DNA of 64,000 nucleotides from assembly GCF_023278185.1 (NCBI RefSeq), contig NZ_CP066356.1:62001-126000 (forward strand), read 5' to 3'. Source of the DNA: Bradyrhizobium elkanii USDA 76. Its GTDB lineage: Bacteria; Pseudomonadota; Alphaproteobacteria; Rhizobiales; Xanthobacteraceae. Both the position numbers and the translations under genes were made by a program. The notes below the pieces were generated by a model. It searched no databases, was not told the origin of the DNA, and saw nothing but the letters and a program-made list of their open reading frames with translations. The first letter of the stretch is position 1; every line of letters begins with the position of its first letter. Shown piece after piece: positions 17,083-26,292 of this stretch.

Positions 17083-17223
17083 ACCCCCACCCCAGCCCTC
17101 CCCCGCAAGCGGGAGAGGGAGTTCGACTGCTCGAGGTGAGGGGGTTTTCGTGTCCATTCGAGACCGGTGAGCACACTCCATCCATTCCCTCTCCCGCTTG
17201 CGGGGGAGGGTCAGGGTGGGGGC
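17083..17223. repeat. inverted pair of GC-rich dispersed repeats
   Basis: Two copies of the cctctcccgc-ttgcggggga unit facing each other (17083-17121 and 17187-17223) around a unique centre, between pheS and the DUF559 gene. The transcript would fold into a long hairpin and may attenuate or protect the pheS-pheT message. Confidence 0.7.
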
Positions 17224-17252
17224 TCGTGTCGCATCGGGGCACTCAACGAGAC

Positions 17253-18335
17253 TCACGTACTCAGCCCTCCCGCGATCGACGGGATGTCGAGCGGCTTGAA
17301 GCCGTAGTGGCTGAGCCAGCGCACGTCGCTGTCGAACAATTGGCGCAGGTCGGCGATGCCGTATTTCAGCATTGCGATGCGGTCGATGCCCATGCCCCAG
17401 GCAAAACCCTGGTAAACGTCGGGATCGAGGCCGCAGGCACGCAGCACGTTGGGGTGCACCATGCCGCAGCCGAGAATCTCCAGCCAGTCCTCGCCCTCGC
17501 CGAAGCGGATCTCGCCCTTGTCGCGGCGACACTGGATGTCGACCTCGAGCGACGGCTCGGTGAACGGGAAGAACGACGGCCGGAACCGCATGTTGATGTG
17601 GTCGACCTCGAAGAACGCCTTGCAGAACTCGTGCAGGATCCATTTGAGGTGGCCGAGATGCGAGCCCTTGTCGATCACGAGGCCCTCGACCTGATGGAAT
17701 TGCGGCGTGTGCGTCGCGTCGGAATCGATGCGATAGGTGCGGCCCGGGCAGATCACGCGGATCGGCGGCTGTTGGGTCAGCATGGTGCGCACCTGCACCG
17801 GCGAGGTGTGGGTCCGCAGCAGCATGCGCGAGCCGTCTTCCTTCGGGTTGAAGAAGAAGGTGTCGTGCATCTCGCGCGCCGGATGGCCGACCGGAAAGTT
17901 CAGCTTGGTGAAGTTGTAGTCGTCGGTCTCGATGTCGGGTCCCTCGGCGACCGCAAAGCCCATGTCGGCGAAGATCGTGGTGAGCTCGTCCCAGACCTGG
18001 CTCAACGGATGGATGCGGCCGGTCTCCGCCGGCGCCTCGCGCAGCGGCAGCGTGACGTCGATGGTCTCGGCGGCGAGGCGCGCATCGAGCGCGGCCGCCT
18101 TCAGCACGTCGCGCCTGGCCGCGAGCGCCTGCGTCACCGCATCCTTGGCGAGGTTGATCTTCGCGCCCTCGGTCTTGCGCTCCTCCGGCGACATTTTTCC
18201 AAGGGTCGCAAGGAGTGCCGAGATCGAGCCCTTCTTGCCGAGCGCCGAGACGCGGACCGCCTCGAGGGCGGCCTCGTCAGCGGCTGAGGCGATCTGGTCG
18301 AGGATGGATTGTTCGAGCGTTGCGAGGTCGGACAC
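17253..18335 (-). CDS. pheS: phenylalanyl-tRNA synthetase alpha subunit
   Basis: 360-residue catalytic alpha chain. An N-terminal coiled-coil arm (residues 1-90) precedes the class II core: motif 1 near [19 protein letters not shown], motif 2 [39 protein letters not shown], and motif 3 [17 protein letters not shown]. The start is taken at GTG 18335 ([14 protein letters not shown]), the normal N-terminus of the family; the frame upstream of it is not conserved-looking. Upstream of the DUF559 gene and pheT in one operon, with about 190 bases of repeat between. Confidence 0.95.
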   Translation of the reverse strand: MSDLATLEQSILDQIASAADEAALEAVRVSALGKKGSISALLATLGKMSPEERKTEGAKINLAKDAVTQALAARRDVLKAAALDARLAAETIDVTLPLREAPAETGRIHPLSQVWDELTTIFADMGFAVAEGPDIETDDYNFTKLNFPVGHPAREMHDTFFFNPKEDGSRMLLRTHTSPVQVRTMLTQQPPIRVICPGRTYRIDSDATHTPQFHQVEGLVIDKGSHLGHLKWILHEFCKAFFEVDHINMRFRPSFFPFTEPSLEVDIQCRRDKGEIRFGEGEDWLEILGCGMVHPNVLRACGLDPDVYQGFAWGMGIDRIAMLKYGIADLRQLFDSDVRWLSHYGFKPLDIPSIAGGLST

Positions 18336-18543
18336 GGTCAATTCCTGCGCTTGAGCGGGGCATGATCCGGTGGGAAGAACCGCTACCCGAACCGGTACCA
18401 TGCGCCAAAATTCGGCTGGGTTGTCGCCGCCCGAAGGCGGTAACGTCAAGCGAAAAGCCGGTCATTTCGGGCCGATGGCCGGCAGCATTGAACCCCGCGC
18501 GGAGGCCGGGCTACCCAAGGGGGAGTTCAAGGAGGCCCACGCG

Positions 18544-18954
18544 ATGTTGCTGCGATCTTGCCTGGCTATGCCGGCGGTGCTGTTGATGCTCACCACGGTG
18601 CATGCCGCGACCGAGGAATGTCCCGCCAAATCGACCCAGATGGGCGACATCATCGCGGAGCTTCAGAAGGCGCCGAGCTGCAACCGCGCGATGAAGATCT
18701 TCGAGGCGTGCGAGTACGGCGCCAGCGGAGACGTCCAGTTCGGCACCGTGGTCGAGAAGAGGTGCGAGGGGGACTTCCTGTCCGGCCTCAGAGCGCCGCA
18801 GAAGAAGGCCTATGCCAGCCAGCTCAAGCGCTGCGACCACAAATACGACAACGAAAGCGGCACCATGTACCGCTCGTTCACGGCGTTCTGCCGGGCGATC
18901 GTCGCCCAGCGCTATTCGCAGAAGGCGCTGAAAGCGGGCCCCAAATCGCGTTAG
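18544..18954 (+). CDS. small secreted six-cysteine protein, function unknown
   Basis: 136 residues starting at ATG 18544, eight bases after AAGGAGG. Residues 1-22 (MLLRSCLAMPAVLLMLTTVHAA) are a Sec signal peptide. The mature part has six cysteines (in EEC, PSC, EAC, KRC, KRC and AFC contexts), enough for three disulfides, and is mostly charged helix-like sequence. I do not recognise the family. It lies on the opposite strand between rplT and pheS, ending 15 bases from the rplT stop, so it breaks the translation operon. Confidence 0.75.
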   Translation: MLLRSCLAMPAVLLMLTTVHAATEECPAKSTQMGDIIAELQKAPSCNRAMKIFEACEYGASGDVQFGTVVEKRCEGDFLSGLRAPQKKAYASQLKRCDHKYDNESGTMYRSFTAFCRAIVAQRYSQKALKAGPKSR

Positions 18955-18969
18955 GGCCGCCCGCTAGGA

Positions 18970-19329
18970 TCAGGCGGCCAGCGCGGCCTTGGCCTTCTCG
19001 GCGATCGCCTGGAACGCAACCGGCTCGTGGATCGCCAGATCCGACAGCACCTTGCGGTCGACGACGACGCCCGACTTGGAGAGGCCGTTGATAAACACGC
19101 TGTAGGTCATGCCGAACGGACGGACCGCGGCGTTGATGCGCTGGATCCAGAGCGCGCGGAAGGTGCGCTTCTTGCGCTTGCGGTCGCGGAAGGCGTACTG
19201 GCCGGCCTTTTCGACGGCCTGCTTGGCGACGCGGATGGTGTTCTTGCGGCGGCCGTAATAGCCCTTGGCGGCCTTGTAGACTTTCTTGTGCTTGGCGTGA
19301 GCGGTCACACCGCGTTTGACGCGAGACAT
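18970..19329 (-). CDS. rplT: 50S ribosomal protein L20
   Basis: 119 residues, normal length. [55 protein letters not shown] is the RNA-binding N-terminus, followed by the globular [24 protein letters not shown] domain. L20 binds 23S rRNA early in large-subunit assembly. Lies 75 bases downstream of rpmI in the same transcript. In other bacteria L20 represses its own operon; no leader structure could be assigned here. Confidence 0.97.
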   Translation of the reverse strand: MSRVKRGVTAHAKHKKVYKAAKGYYGRRKNTIRVAKQAVEKAGQYAFRDRKRKKRTFRALWIQRINAAVRPFGMTYSVFINGLSKSGVVVDRKVLSDLAIHEPVAFQAIAEKAKAALAA

Positions 19330-19404
19330 GACGGAAATCCTTGATCTGGAAGAGGTGACGGGGCGCCGCGCAGCCGCGGCGAGGGTTCAAGCGGATCAGC
19401 GCGA

Positions 19405-19605
19405 TCAGGCGTTCGGCAAGAAATACTTCTTGACGTTGTCGCCGTCGGTCTTGAACAGCACGCGGGTGCCGCGCAGCTGACGGATCTGCTTCTTCGTCCG
19501 CTTGATCATGCCGTGGCGCTTGCCGCGCTGGGCGTGCATGACTTTGCCAGTGGCAGTCACCTTGAAGCGCTTTTTAGCGCCCGACTTGGTCTTCAACTTG
19601 GGCAT
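19405..19605 (-). CDS. rpmI: 50S ribosomal protein L35
   Basis: 66 residues, the usual size: [47 protein letters not shown]. The start at 19605 is preferred over an in-frame codon 18 bases upstream because it matches the family N-terminus and follows AGGAGAG. First gene of the rpmI-rplT pair; separated from infC by 378 bases that contain a terminator and a repeat, so the pair probably has its own promoter. Confidence 0.96.
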   Translation of the reverse strand: MPKLKTKSGAKKRFKVTATGKVMHAQRGKRHGMIKRTKKQIRQLRGTRVLFKTDGDNVKKYFLPNA

Positions 19606-19829
19606 TTGGCTCTCCTGTCGCACAGCACGAAAATCGCCCCGAGAGGCGTCCGGCCGGCTAAAATGCTCGTTAGAGCGTTGAAAGTGCTAAGGTTTTTTCC
19701 GAATTGAAAGAACCTGCACCAGACGTCGCCACGGCAGCCCTTGATCAGCCGGGCGGCGAAGGCCCGGCTTATGACAGAGGATCGGCGGTTTTGCAACGTT
19801 TGCGGCGGGAAATCGGGGTCGGAACCGGC

Positions 19830-19917
19830 TAGCCCGGATGGAGCGCGGCGAAATCCGGGGCAGGTCGAGCCGCGGACGCACCGGCCCCCGAATTGCGCTG
19901 CGCACCATCCGGGCTAC
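19830..19917. repeat. palindromic dispersed repeat, GTAGCCCGGATG family, copy 2
   Basis: Begins tagcccggatggagcg and ends caccatccgggctac. It sits in the 378-base interval between infC and rpmI (19606-19983), which otherwise holds the infC terminator at 19924 and no gene I can support. Confidence 0.8.
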
Positions 19918-19923
19918 GGAAAC

Positions 19924-19958
19924 GAAACAGCCCGCCAGATCGCCTGACGGGCTGTTTC
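19924..19958 (-). terminator. intrinsic terminator after infC
   Basis: Nearly perfect 15-bp stem (gaaacagcccgccag / ctgacgggctgtttc, one mismatch) with a five-base loop, 26 bases after the infC stop. On the minus strand it is followed by a T-rich stretch (TTTCGTTT). Confidence 0.75.
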
Positions 19959-19983
19959 ATTTCAACAAAGCGACAAATTCGAA

Positions 19984-20523
19984 CTAGCGCGGCGCCAGCA
20001 CCATCACGACCTGGCGGCCCTCGAACTTCGCGTCCTGCTCGACCTTGGCGAATTCGGCGACGTCGGCCTTCACCTTGTCCAACAGCTTGGTGCCGATCTC
20101 CTGGTGCGCCATCTCACGACCGCGGTAGCGCAAGGTGATCTTGACCTTGTCGCCTTCCTCGAAGAAGCGCTGCATCGCGCGCATCTTCACGTCGTAGTCG
20201 TGATCGTCGATCATCGGGCGGAGCTTGATCTCCTTGATTTCGACGACCTTCTGCTTCTTGCGAGCTTCGGCAGCCTTCTTCTGCGCGGAATACTTGTACT
20301 TCCCGTAGTCCATGATCTTGCAGACGGGAGGGCTGGTATTCGGCGAAATCTCGACGAGATCCATGCCGGCTTCCATGGCCATCTTGATGGCCACCATGGT
20401 TTCGACGGTGCCCTGATTGACACCTTCCGCATCGATCAGCTGGATCTGTGCGTTGCGAATCTCATCATTGGTGCGCGGCCCTTCTTTGGCGACTGTGGGC
20501 GGGGCTCTATTGGGACGGCGAAT
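19984..20523 (-). CDS. infC: translation initiation factor IF-3 (ATT start)
   Basis: 179 residues. IF-3 binds the 30S subunit and checks the start codon and initiator tRNA. The N-domain ([44 protein letters not shown]), the linker rich in Lys ([14 protein letters not shown]) and the C-domain ([46 protein letters not shown]) are complete. The protein-like sequence begins at IRRPNRAPP, whose first codon is ATT at 20523, six bases after GGAGAG. AUU is the rare start codon known from E. coli infC and used for autorepression by IF-3. An ATG 99 bases upstream is in frame but lacks a ribosome site and adds unlikely sequence. Confidence 0.93.
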   Translation of the reverse strand: MRRPNRAPPTVAKEGPRTNDEIRNAQIQLIDAEGVNQGTVETMVAIKMAMEAGMDLVEISPNTSPPVCKIMDYGKYKYSAQKKAAEARKKQKVVEIKEIKLRPMIDDHDYDVKMRAMQRFFEEGDKVKITLRYRGREMAHQEIGTKLLDKVKADVAEFAKVEQDAKFEGRQVVMVLAPR

Positions 20524-20752
20524 GGGTAACTCTCCAAAGTTGTGAAAGGGAAGGCAGATATTTTGAAGCAAGATGCTGCGACGGGCAAGCGAACTCGCTT
20601 CTTTAAGCGGCAAAACCGCCAATTGCGAGGCATTTTGGCCACGCCCGGCACATATAGCGGGCGCGTCTGCTCCGCAAGGCGGGGCTTACAGCCGTTGACC
20701 GCTGCCGCGCGACAATTGAAAAGCAGATGTCTGACACGCGAGTGACCGAACC

Positions 20753-21544
20753 ATGAGCCAAACCGCCGCATCGGAACAGGAACCTGCCTTCATCGAGGTC
20801 GGCGAGGGCAGTGAAGCACGCCGGATCGCGGTGCGGGCCCGTGCCGGCGGCGGCCCGGGACTGATCTGGCTCGGCGGTTTCAAGTCCGACATGGCCGGCA
20901 CCAAGGCGCTGGCGCTCGACGCGTGGGCCGCCGAGCACGGCCGCAGCTGCGTCAGGTTCGACTATTCCGGCCATGGCGAATCCGGCGGCGAGTTCGCCGA
21001 CGGCACCATCGGCCGCTGGCTCGAGGAGAGCGTGGCCGTGTTCTCGCAGTTCTGCAGCGGGCCGCAGGTCGTGATCGGGTCCTCGATGGGCGGCTGGATG
21101 GCGCTGCTGCTTGCGCGGGAGATCGCCAGGCGCGGGAACGGGAAAGCACAGCTCGCCGGCCTCGTGCTGATCGCGCCGGCGCCCGACTTCACCGAGGAGC
21201 TGATGTGGAAGGCCTTCTCGCCGGAGGTCCGCGCCAAGATCGAGGCCAAGGGCATGTGGCTGCGTCCGTCCGAATATGGCGACGGCACGCCCTATCCGAT
21301 CACCCGCAATCTGATCGAGGAGGGCCGCAACCACCTGCTGCTCGGCAGCAAGATCGACGTCGGTTGCCCGGTGCGCATCCTGCAGGGCGCGCAGGATCCC
21401 GACGTGCCGTGGAAGCACGCCTTCGCGCTGGTGCACCGCCTGCCGGCCGAGGACGTCGTGCTGACCATGATCCAGGACGGCGACCACCGCTTGTCGCGTC
21501 CGCAGGACATCGCCCGGATCATCGCCGCGGTGGCGGAGATCTAG
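20753..21544 (+). CDS. alpha/beta hydrolase
   Basis: 263-residue serine hydrolase of the alpha/beta fold. The nucleophile elbow is GSSMGG (Ser111), the acid is in QGAQDPDVPW (Asp215 or Asp217) and the His in QDGDHRLSRP (His245). An RFDYSGHGESGGEF oxyanion/loop segment precedes. The overall pattern, with GLIWLGGFKSDMAGTKA near the start, resembles the ABHD10 type of acyl-protein or acyl-glucuronide thioesterases, so a carboxyl or thioester substrate is likely. Divergent from infC with 229 bases between. Confidence 0.85.
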   Translation: MSQTAASEQEPAFIEVGEGSEARRIAVRARAGGGPGLIWLGGFKSDMAGTKALALDAWAAEHGRSCVRFDYSGHGESGGEFADGTIGRWLEESVAVFSQFCSGPQVVIGSSMGGWMALLLAREIARRGNGKAQLAGLVLIAPAPDFTEELMWKAFSPEVRAKIEAKGMWLRPSEYGDGTPYPITRNLIEEGRNHLLLGSKIDVGCPVRILQGAQDPDVPWKHAFALVHRLPAEDVVLTMIQDGDHRLSRPQDIARIIAAVAEI

Positions 21545-21550
21545 CCACGC

Positions 21551-21690
21551 CCCGCCCTTCGAGACGGCCGCTTCGCGGCCTCCTCCAGCGACAACGGCTT
21601 CGCCGTTGCGCGGGGGTGACGGCTACGAACAAAGTCGCCATCCTGAGGTGCGAGCGAAAGCGAGCCTCGAAGGATGGTCACAAGCACCGG
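21551..21690. repeat. dispersed stem-loop repeats
   Basis: Contains cgcccttcgagacggccgcttcgcggcctcctc, acggcttcgccgttgcgcggggg and cctgaggtgcgagcgaaagcgagcctcgaagg, short palindromic blocks related to those at 14064 and 23110. Confidence 0.55.
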
Positions 21691-21701
21691 AGAGAGACGT
21701 C

Positions 21702-22169
21702 ATGGAAACCACAACGATGCTGCGCGCGTTCTGCGACGCGGTCGAAGCGCGCAACGGCAAGGCCTTTGCAAATCTCTTCACCGAGGACGGCGTCTATCAC
21801 GATGTGTTCTACGGTGCCTTCAAGGGCCACGGCAGAATCGCCGAGATGATCGACGACTGGTTCTACCGGACCGCGACCGATTTCCGTTGGGTGATGCACG
21901 ATCCCGTCAGCGACGGCACCACGCTCTACGCACGCTACACGTTCAGCTACCGCTCGACCTTGCCGGAAGCCAAGGGAGCGCGCGCGATGTTCGAGGGCGT
22001 CGCGATCATGCGGCTGCGTGACGGCAAGATCACAGAGTACCACGAGGTCGCCAACACCGCGCCGGCTTTCGTCGATTTGAACTTCGCGCCGGAGCGCATC
22101 GCCAAGATCGTCGGCAAGCAGGGCGCGGAGCTGAAAGCGCGGCCGGAGATGCAGCGGCATCTGGTTTGA
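21702..22169 (+). CDS. NTF2-like/SnoaL-type protein
   Basis: 155 residues with the cone-shaped nuclear-transport-factor-2 fold pattern: helix METTTMLRAFCDAVEARNGKAFANLFTEDGVYHDVFYG, GHGRIAEMIDDWF, then beta strands ending MRLRDGKITEYHEVANTA. This fold serves isomerases, dehydratases and binding proteins; no catalytic set identifies the reaction. The start at 21702 follows GGAGAGA; frame upstream of it lies in repeat DNA. Confidence 0.75.
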   Translation: METTTMLRAFCDAVEARNGKAFANLFTEDGVYHDVFYGAFKGHGRIAEMIDDWFYRTATDFRWVMHDPVSDGTTLYARYTFSYRSTLPEAKGARAMFEGVAIMRLRDGKITEYHEVANTAPAFVDLNFAPERIAKIVGKQGAELKARPEMQRHLV

Positions 22170-22171
22170 CG

Positions 22172-22261
22172 TCATTCCGGGGCGCGCGAAGCGCGAACCC
22201 GGAATCCAGAAGTGTAGGCGCGAGATTCCGGGTTCATCGCTGCGCGATGCCCCGGAATGAC
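22172..22261. repeat. dispersed palindromic repeat
   Basis: Bounded by cattccggggcgcgcgaagcgcgaacccggaat and its inverted form attccgggttcatcgctgcgcgatgccccggaatg, about 90 bp, between two convergent genes. Confidence 0.7.
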
Positions 22262-22270
22262 GGCGGAGAA

Positions 22271-23068
22271 TTACGGCGGCGGCGGACTGGTCATCGGCTT
22301 GCGCTGGGCGAGCGCCGCCACGGTGGAGGTGCCGATCGGGCCCTTCTCGTCATAGAGCCAGCATTCGCCGATCGCGATGCCGTCGGTGGCGTGGTGGTTG
22401 ACGACCTCGAAGCCGATCCAGTTGGTCACCGGCAAACGATGCAGATAGATCGTGACGTCGCTGTTGATGTAGCCGAGCCCCTGGTCGCCGGCATTGGCGA
22501 AGGGGCTGGCGAAATCCGCGCCGGTCGCGACATGGACGAACGGCGTCATCTTCACGCCCGCGACGAGCTCGCGCACTTCGCTCATCCACAGTCGTCGCTC
22601 GCCGAGCGAGCCCATATGGCCGACGATCGGCCGCGTCTCCCATTTGCCGTTCATGCCGAGCCTCGGATCGGTCGGCTTCGGAATTTCGGCCGGTGCGGGC
22701 GCCTGCCAGTTCGGCGGCGACCATACATTGCCGGGCGCATTTTCCGTCTTGCGCAACAATTGGCAGGAGGCGCGCGCCATGCTGGTGCCGCCGGAGACAA
22801 ACTCGGCCTCGATCATCTTGATGCGCATGCCGTCGCGCACGAGCTTGGTCGTCACCTCGATCGGCGTCGTGATGTTGGGCAGCCGGAACATGTCGACCGT
22901 CAGCCGCGCGGGGACGAAATCGTCGGAGCCGTGGCGCTCCTCGATGACGAAGGCGAGCAGGCCGATCACGACGCGGCCGTGCAGGGATTCCGGACTCCAC
23001 GGTCCGTTCGCAACTGGTGTCGGCATGAAGCCGTCGCCGTGCCTGGTGAAGAAGGGTTGGTTTGTCAT
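22271..23068 (-). CDS. acyl-CoA thioesterase family protein (double hotdog)
   Basis: 265 residues from ATG 23068. The N-terminal half (GPWSPESLHGRVVIGLLAFVIEE..FVPARLTVDMFRLP) and the C-terminal half (YINSDVTIYLHRLPVTNWIGFEVVNHHATDGIAIGECWLYDEKGPIGTSTVAALAQR) each look like a hotdog module of the TesB-like thioesterase group, which hydrolyses acyl-CoA to free acid and CoA. An in-frame start 87 bases further up is possible but falls in repeat-like sequence. No obvious ribosome site. Confidence 0.78.
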   Translation of the reverse strand: MTNQPFFTRHGDGFMPTPVANGPWSPESLHGRVVIGLLAFVIEERHGSDDFVPARLTVDMFRLPNITTPIEVTTKLVRDGMRIKMIEAEFVSGGTSMARASCQLLRKTENAPGNVWSPPNWQAPAPAEIPKPTDPRLGMNGKWETRPIVGHMGSLGERRLWMSEVRELVAGVKMTPFVHVATGADFASPFANAGDQGLGYINSDVTIYLHRLPVTNWIGFEVVNHHATDGIAIGECWLYDEKGPIGTSTVAALAQRKPMTSPPPP

Positions 23069-23201
23069 GGCGCGCGACCATGACGGGAATGGCGCGATGA
23101 AATCAAGACTCTTCACCCTCATGGTGAGGAGCCGCGTAGCGGCGTCTCGAACCATGAGGTCCGGTCTGTGGCCTCATCCTTCGAGGCGCGCTGCGCGCTC
23201 C

Positions 23202-24398
23202 TCAGGATGAGGGGACGGAGCCCATGCGCCACTCCTGCTGCACCGTGACGTCGGGCTCGCCGCCGGCTCGCGACGCAAGCGTGGCGAACTCATCGCGAGC
23301 GATCAGTTGCGACAGCGCCCACACCGCGGCGCCGCGCACCAGCGGGCTCGCATCGTCGAGCAAACGCCGCGCTTCAGCGGCAAGGCTTGCATCGCCGGAG
23401 TTGCCGATCGCGATCAGCACATTGCGGATGAAGCGGTCGCGGCCGATACGCTTGACCGGCGATTTCGTGAACAGCGCGCGGAAAGCGGCATCATCGAGCT
23501 GTGCGAGATCGGCAAGCGCGGGCGCCCGCAACGCATCGCGCGCGGCGAGCTTCTGCTCGCGCCCCGCTTGCGCGAACTTGTTCCACGGACACACCGCGAG
23601 GCAATCGTCGCAGCCATAGATGCGGTTGCCGATGCTCTTGCGGAATTCGTGCGGGATCGGACCCTTGTTCTCGATCGTCAGATACGAGATGCAGCGCCGC
23701 GCATCGAGCTTGTAGGGCGCGGGAAACGCCGCGGTCGGGCAGATGTCCTGGCAGGCGCGGCAGCTGCCGCAATGATCGGCCTCGGCATCATCGCGCGGCA
23801 GCTCGGTCGCCGAATAGATCGCCCCGAGAAACAGCCATGAGCCGAATTCGCGCGACACCAGATTGGTGTGCTTACCCTGCCAGCCGATGCCGGCGGCCTG
23901 GGCGAGCGGCTTCTCCATGACCGCGGCGGTGTCGACGAACACCTTCACCTCGTCGCCGGTGATCGTGGCGAGCCAGCGCGCCAGGACCTTCAGCCGCTTC
24001 TTGATCACGTCGTGATAGTCGTCGCCCTGCGCATAGACCGAGATCGCGCCACGCGACCGGCGCGCAAGGATGTCGAGCGGGTCCTCGTCGGGCCCGTAAT
24101 TGACGCCGAGCATGATGATCGAGCGCACGCCGCCCCACAGCACGCGCGGATCGGTGCGCCGCTCCGGATTGACCGCGAGCCAGTCCATGTCGCCATGGCC
24201 GCCGGAGCCGAGGAATTCGAGGAAATATTTTCCGGCCTCGCTGGTCGCGTCAGGCGCGGTGAAGCCGATGGCATCGAAGCCGAGCGCATGCGCCTCGCGC
24301 TGCAGCGCTGCCTTGAGATCGGAAGCGGAGAGCCTGACTGCCGGATTCAGAAGTCGAGGTCCACATAGGTGCGCGACGCTGGCACCCCCGCCAGCCAT
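23202..24398 (-). CDS. queG: epoxyqueuosine reductase
   Basis: Last enzyme of queuosine synthesis: reduces the epoxide of oQ to Q in the anticodon wobble base of four tRNAs, using cobalamin and iron-sulfur clusters. Two ferredoxin-type cluster sets are clear, [12 protein letters not shown] and [13 protein letters not shown], preceded by [23 protein letters not shown]. The C-terminus has HEAT-like repeats and its last residues run into a dispersed repeat. The start is uncertain: ATG at 24398 overlaps the GST gene by 52 bases, and no ATG, GTG or TTG occurs between it and the conserved region at about 24340, leaving a CTG at 24350 as the alternative. Confidence 0.92.
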   Translation of the reverse strand: MAGGGASVAHLCGPRLLNPAVRLSASDLKAALQREAHALGFDAIGFTAPDATSEAGKYFLEFLGSGGHGDMDWLAVNPERRTDPRVLWGGVRSIIMLGVNYGPDEDPLDILARRSRGAISVYAQGDDYHDVIKKRLKVLARWLATITGDEVKVFVDTAAVMEKPLAQAAGIGWQGKHTNLVSREFGSWLFLGAIYSATELPRDDAEADHCGSCRACQDICPTAAFPAPYKLDARRCISYLTIENKGPIPHEFRKSIGNRIYGCDDCLAVCPWNKFAQAGREQKLAARDALRAPALADLAQLDDAAFRALFTKSPVKRIGRDRFIRNVLIAIGNSGDASLAAEARRLLDDASPLVRGAAVWALSQLIARDEFATLASRAGGEPDVTVQQEWRMGSVPSS

Positions 24399-25039
24399 TC
24401 GCTGAGTAGCGGGCGGAACGACGGGCGGGACTTCACCCGCGCGTACCACGACTTTGCCGCGTCGTCCTCGCTCCATGGCACGTCGCCCAGATAGTCGATC
24501 GCCGAGAGATGCGCCGCGGCGGCGAGGTCCGCGTAGGTCAGGCGGTCACCGGCGAGATAGTTCCGCGTCTTCGCCAGCCAGCCGATATAGCTCAGATGAT
24601 AGCGCACATTGACCTTGGCGGCGCGCATGATGTCGGGCGCCGGCGGGCCGCCGCCATTGTCCTCGCTCATGAAGCGCTTGTAGATCCGCTCGGTCACCAG
24701 CGGGTTGGAGGCTTCCTCGAAGAATTTCTCGTTGAACCACGCCATCAGCCGGCGCACCTCGACGCGCTCGGCCGTCGACGTCGGCAACAGCCGCCGGTCG
24801 CCGGCATCGAGGCCGTGCGCCTCGTCGACATATTCGGCGATCACGGGCGCACCCGGAATCGGCGGAAAACCCTCGGCGATCAGCACCGGTGTGGTGGCTG
24901 CCGGATTGAGCGCCAGGAACGCCTCGCGCCGTTCCCACACCCGTTCCTCCACAAGGCGCAGATCGAGCCCATACTCGCCGAGCACGAGCCGAATGAAGCG
25001 CGAATGCGGACAGAACGGATGGTGATACAGCGTATACAT
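24347..25039 (-). CDS. glutathione S-transferase family protein
   Basis: 230 residues. N-terminal thioredoxin-like domain with [18 protein letters not shown] (Cys in the active-site turn), the cis-Pro strand [10 protein letters not shown] and the glutathione-contact Glu in VIAEYVDE; then the all-helical C-domain with the N-capping box [18 protein letters not shown]. Probably a detoxification or reductive GST of the Cys class. The 3' end overlaps the 5' end of queG on the same strand, so the two are cotranscribed. Confidence 0.88.
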   Translation of the reverse strand: MYTLYHHPFCPHSRFIRLVLGEYGLDLRLVEERVWERREAFLALNPAATTPVLIAEGFPPIPGAPVIAEYVDEAHGLDAGDRRLLPTSTAERVEVRRLMAWFNEKFFEEASNPLVTERIYKRFMSEDNGGGPPAPDIMRAAKVNVRYHLSYIGWLAKTRNYLAGDRLTYADLAAAAHLSAIDYLGDVPWSEDDAAKSWYARVKSRPSFRPLLSEWLAGVPASRTYVDLDF

Positions 25040-25302
25040 GAAGCCCTTGGTAGTTTCGCGGCGCTTAAGAAATCATCAACCTGTGCGGCCTGGACCTGTG
25101 CTTTGGCCAGACCAGTTCCGGTCGTCTCTATGTCGCGTCAGCACGCAAACCGGTAGCCATCCCCGCAGATGGTGCGGGTCACAAAAACGCTATAGCTCAG
25201 CAAATCGGCCGGGTAACCCATTGTTTGACGATTTTTTGCGATTGCGGCCAATGTGCGAATAAGCGAGAAGAATCCCGTTTTCCACACAGGGCAGGCCACA
25301 AC

Positions 25303-26109
25303 ATGATGACGGATATGCTGCGGGCGGTGATTCTCGGCATCGTCGAGGGCGTCACGGAGTTCCTGCCGGTCTCCTCGACAGGCCACCTGCTGCTTGCGGA
25401 GCGCTTCTTCAATCTGGGCGAAGGCAATTTCTGGAAGAGCTTTGCGATCCTGATTCAGCTCGGCGCGATCCTCGCGATCGTCGCGCTCTATTTCGTCAGA
25501 TTGTGGCGCGTGGCGCTCGGCATGTTCACCAATCCCGACGACCGCCGCTTCGTGATCGGCGTGCTGGTGGCGTTCCTGCCCGCGGTCGTGATCGGCCTGA
25601 TCGCCGGGAAATACATCAAGGAGTTCCTGTTCAATCCGTGGGTGGTCTGCTTCACGCTGATCGTCGGCGGCGCCGTGCTGCTGTGGGTCGATCAGCTCGA
25701 TCTCAAAGTGTACGAGGACGATGCGACGCGCTTCCCGCTGCTGATGTATTTCTGGATCGGCGTCGCGCAGTGCCTGGCGATGATTCCCGGCGTGTCGCGC
25801 TCGGGGGCCAGCATCGTGGCGGCGATGCTGCTCGGCGCCGACAAGCGCTCAGCGGCGGAGTTCTCGTTCTTCCTCGCGATCCCGACCATGGTCGGCGCGT
25901 TCGCCTATGATTTCTACAAGAACCGGGCTGACTTCACCTCCGACAATCTCAGCGTGATCGCGGTCGGCTTCGTGGTGTCGTTCATCACCGCGATGATCGT
26001 GGTGCGGGCCTTCCTCAACTTCGTCACCCGCCGCGGCTTCGCCTTCTTCGCCTGGTGGCGCGTGATCGTCGGCACGCTCGGCCTGATCGCGCTGGCGATG
26101 GGACGGTAA
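25303..26109 (+). CDS. uppP: undecaprenyl-diphosphate phosphatase
   Basis: 268-residue membrane enzyme that removes a phosphate from undecaprenyl pyrophosphate so the carrier can be reused for peptidoglycan and O-antigen. Both catalytic motifs are intact: GIVEGVTEFLPVSSTGHL and IPGVSRSGASIVAAMLLG. About eight transmembrane helices. The start is ATG 25303 (a second ATG follows at 25306); sequence upstream of it in frame lacks protein character. Loss or increase of this enzyme alters bacitracin resistance in other bacteria. Confidence 0.95.
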   Translation: MMTDMLRAVILGIVEGVTEFLPVSSTGHLLLAERFFNLGEGNFWKSFAILIQLGAILAIVALYFVRLWRVALGMFTNPDDRRFVIGVLVAFLPAVVIGLIAGKYIKEFLFNPWVVCFTLIVGGAVLLWVDQLDLKVYEDDATRFPLLMYFWIGVAQCLAMIPGVSRSGASIVAAMLLGADKRSAAEFSFFLAIPTMVGAFAYDFYKNRADFTSDNLSVIAVGFVVSFITAMIVVRAFLNFVTRRGFAFFAWWRVIVGTLGLIALAMGR

Positions 26110-26138
26110 GGAACAGCTCTCACCGCGTCAGCGGTCTT

Positions 26139-26271
26139 CACCTCTCCCGCTTGCGGGGGAGGTCGGATTGCATCGCAGATGCAATCCGGGTGGGGGCTCT
26201 TTCCACACCAAGAGAGTCGTTTTGCGGTGAAACCCCCACCCCAACCCTCCCCCGCAAGCGGGAGAGGGGGC
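26139..26271. repeat. inverted pair of GC-rich dispersed repeats
   Basis: cctctcccgc-ttgcgggggagg at 26139-26161, then gtgggggctc, a unique centre, and the inverted unit acccccaccccaaccctcc ending gggagaggggg at 26271. Same family as 16649 and 17083. Lies between convergent uppP and the NDUFA9-like gene and could stop transcription from both. Confidence 0.75.
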
Positions 26272-26292
26272 GCAGTCTTTCCGCGGTAACGC

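Noticed and set aside
17062..17643. Upstream extension of the DUF559 gene
   Set aside because: The additional residues mirror pheS in another frame and two dispersed repeats; the family N-terminus begins at 17061.
16649..26271. CRISPR-like array from the repeated cctctcccgc units
   Set aside because: The units are few, inverted in pairs, widely and unevenly spaced and not accompanied by cas genes; they are dispersed hairpin repeats.
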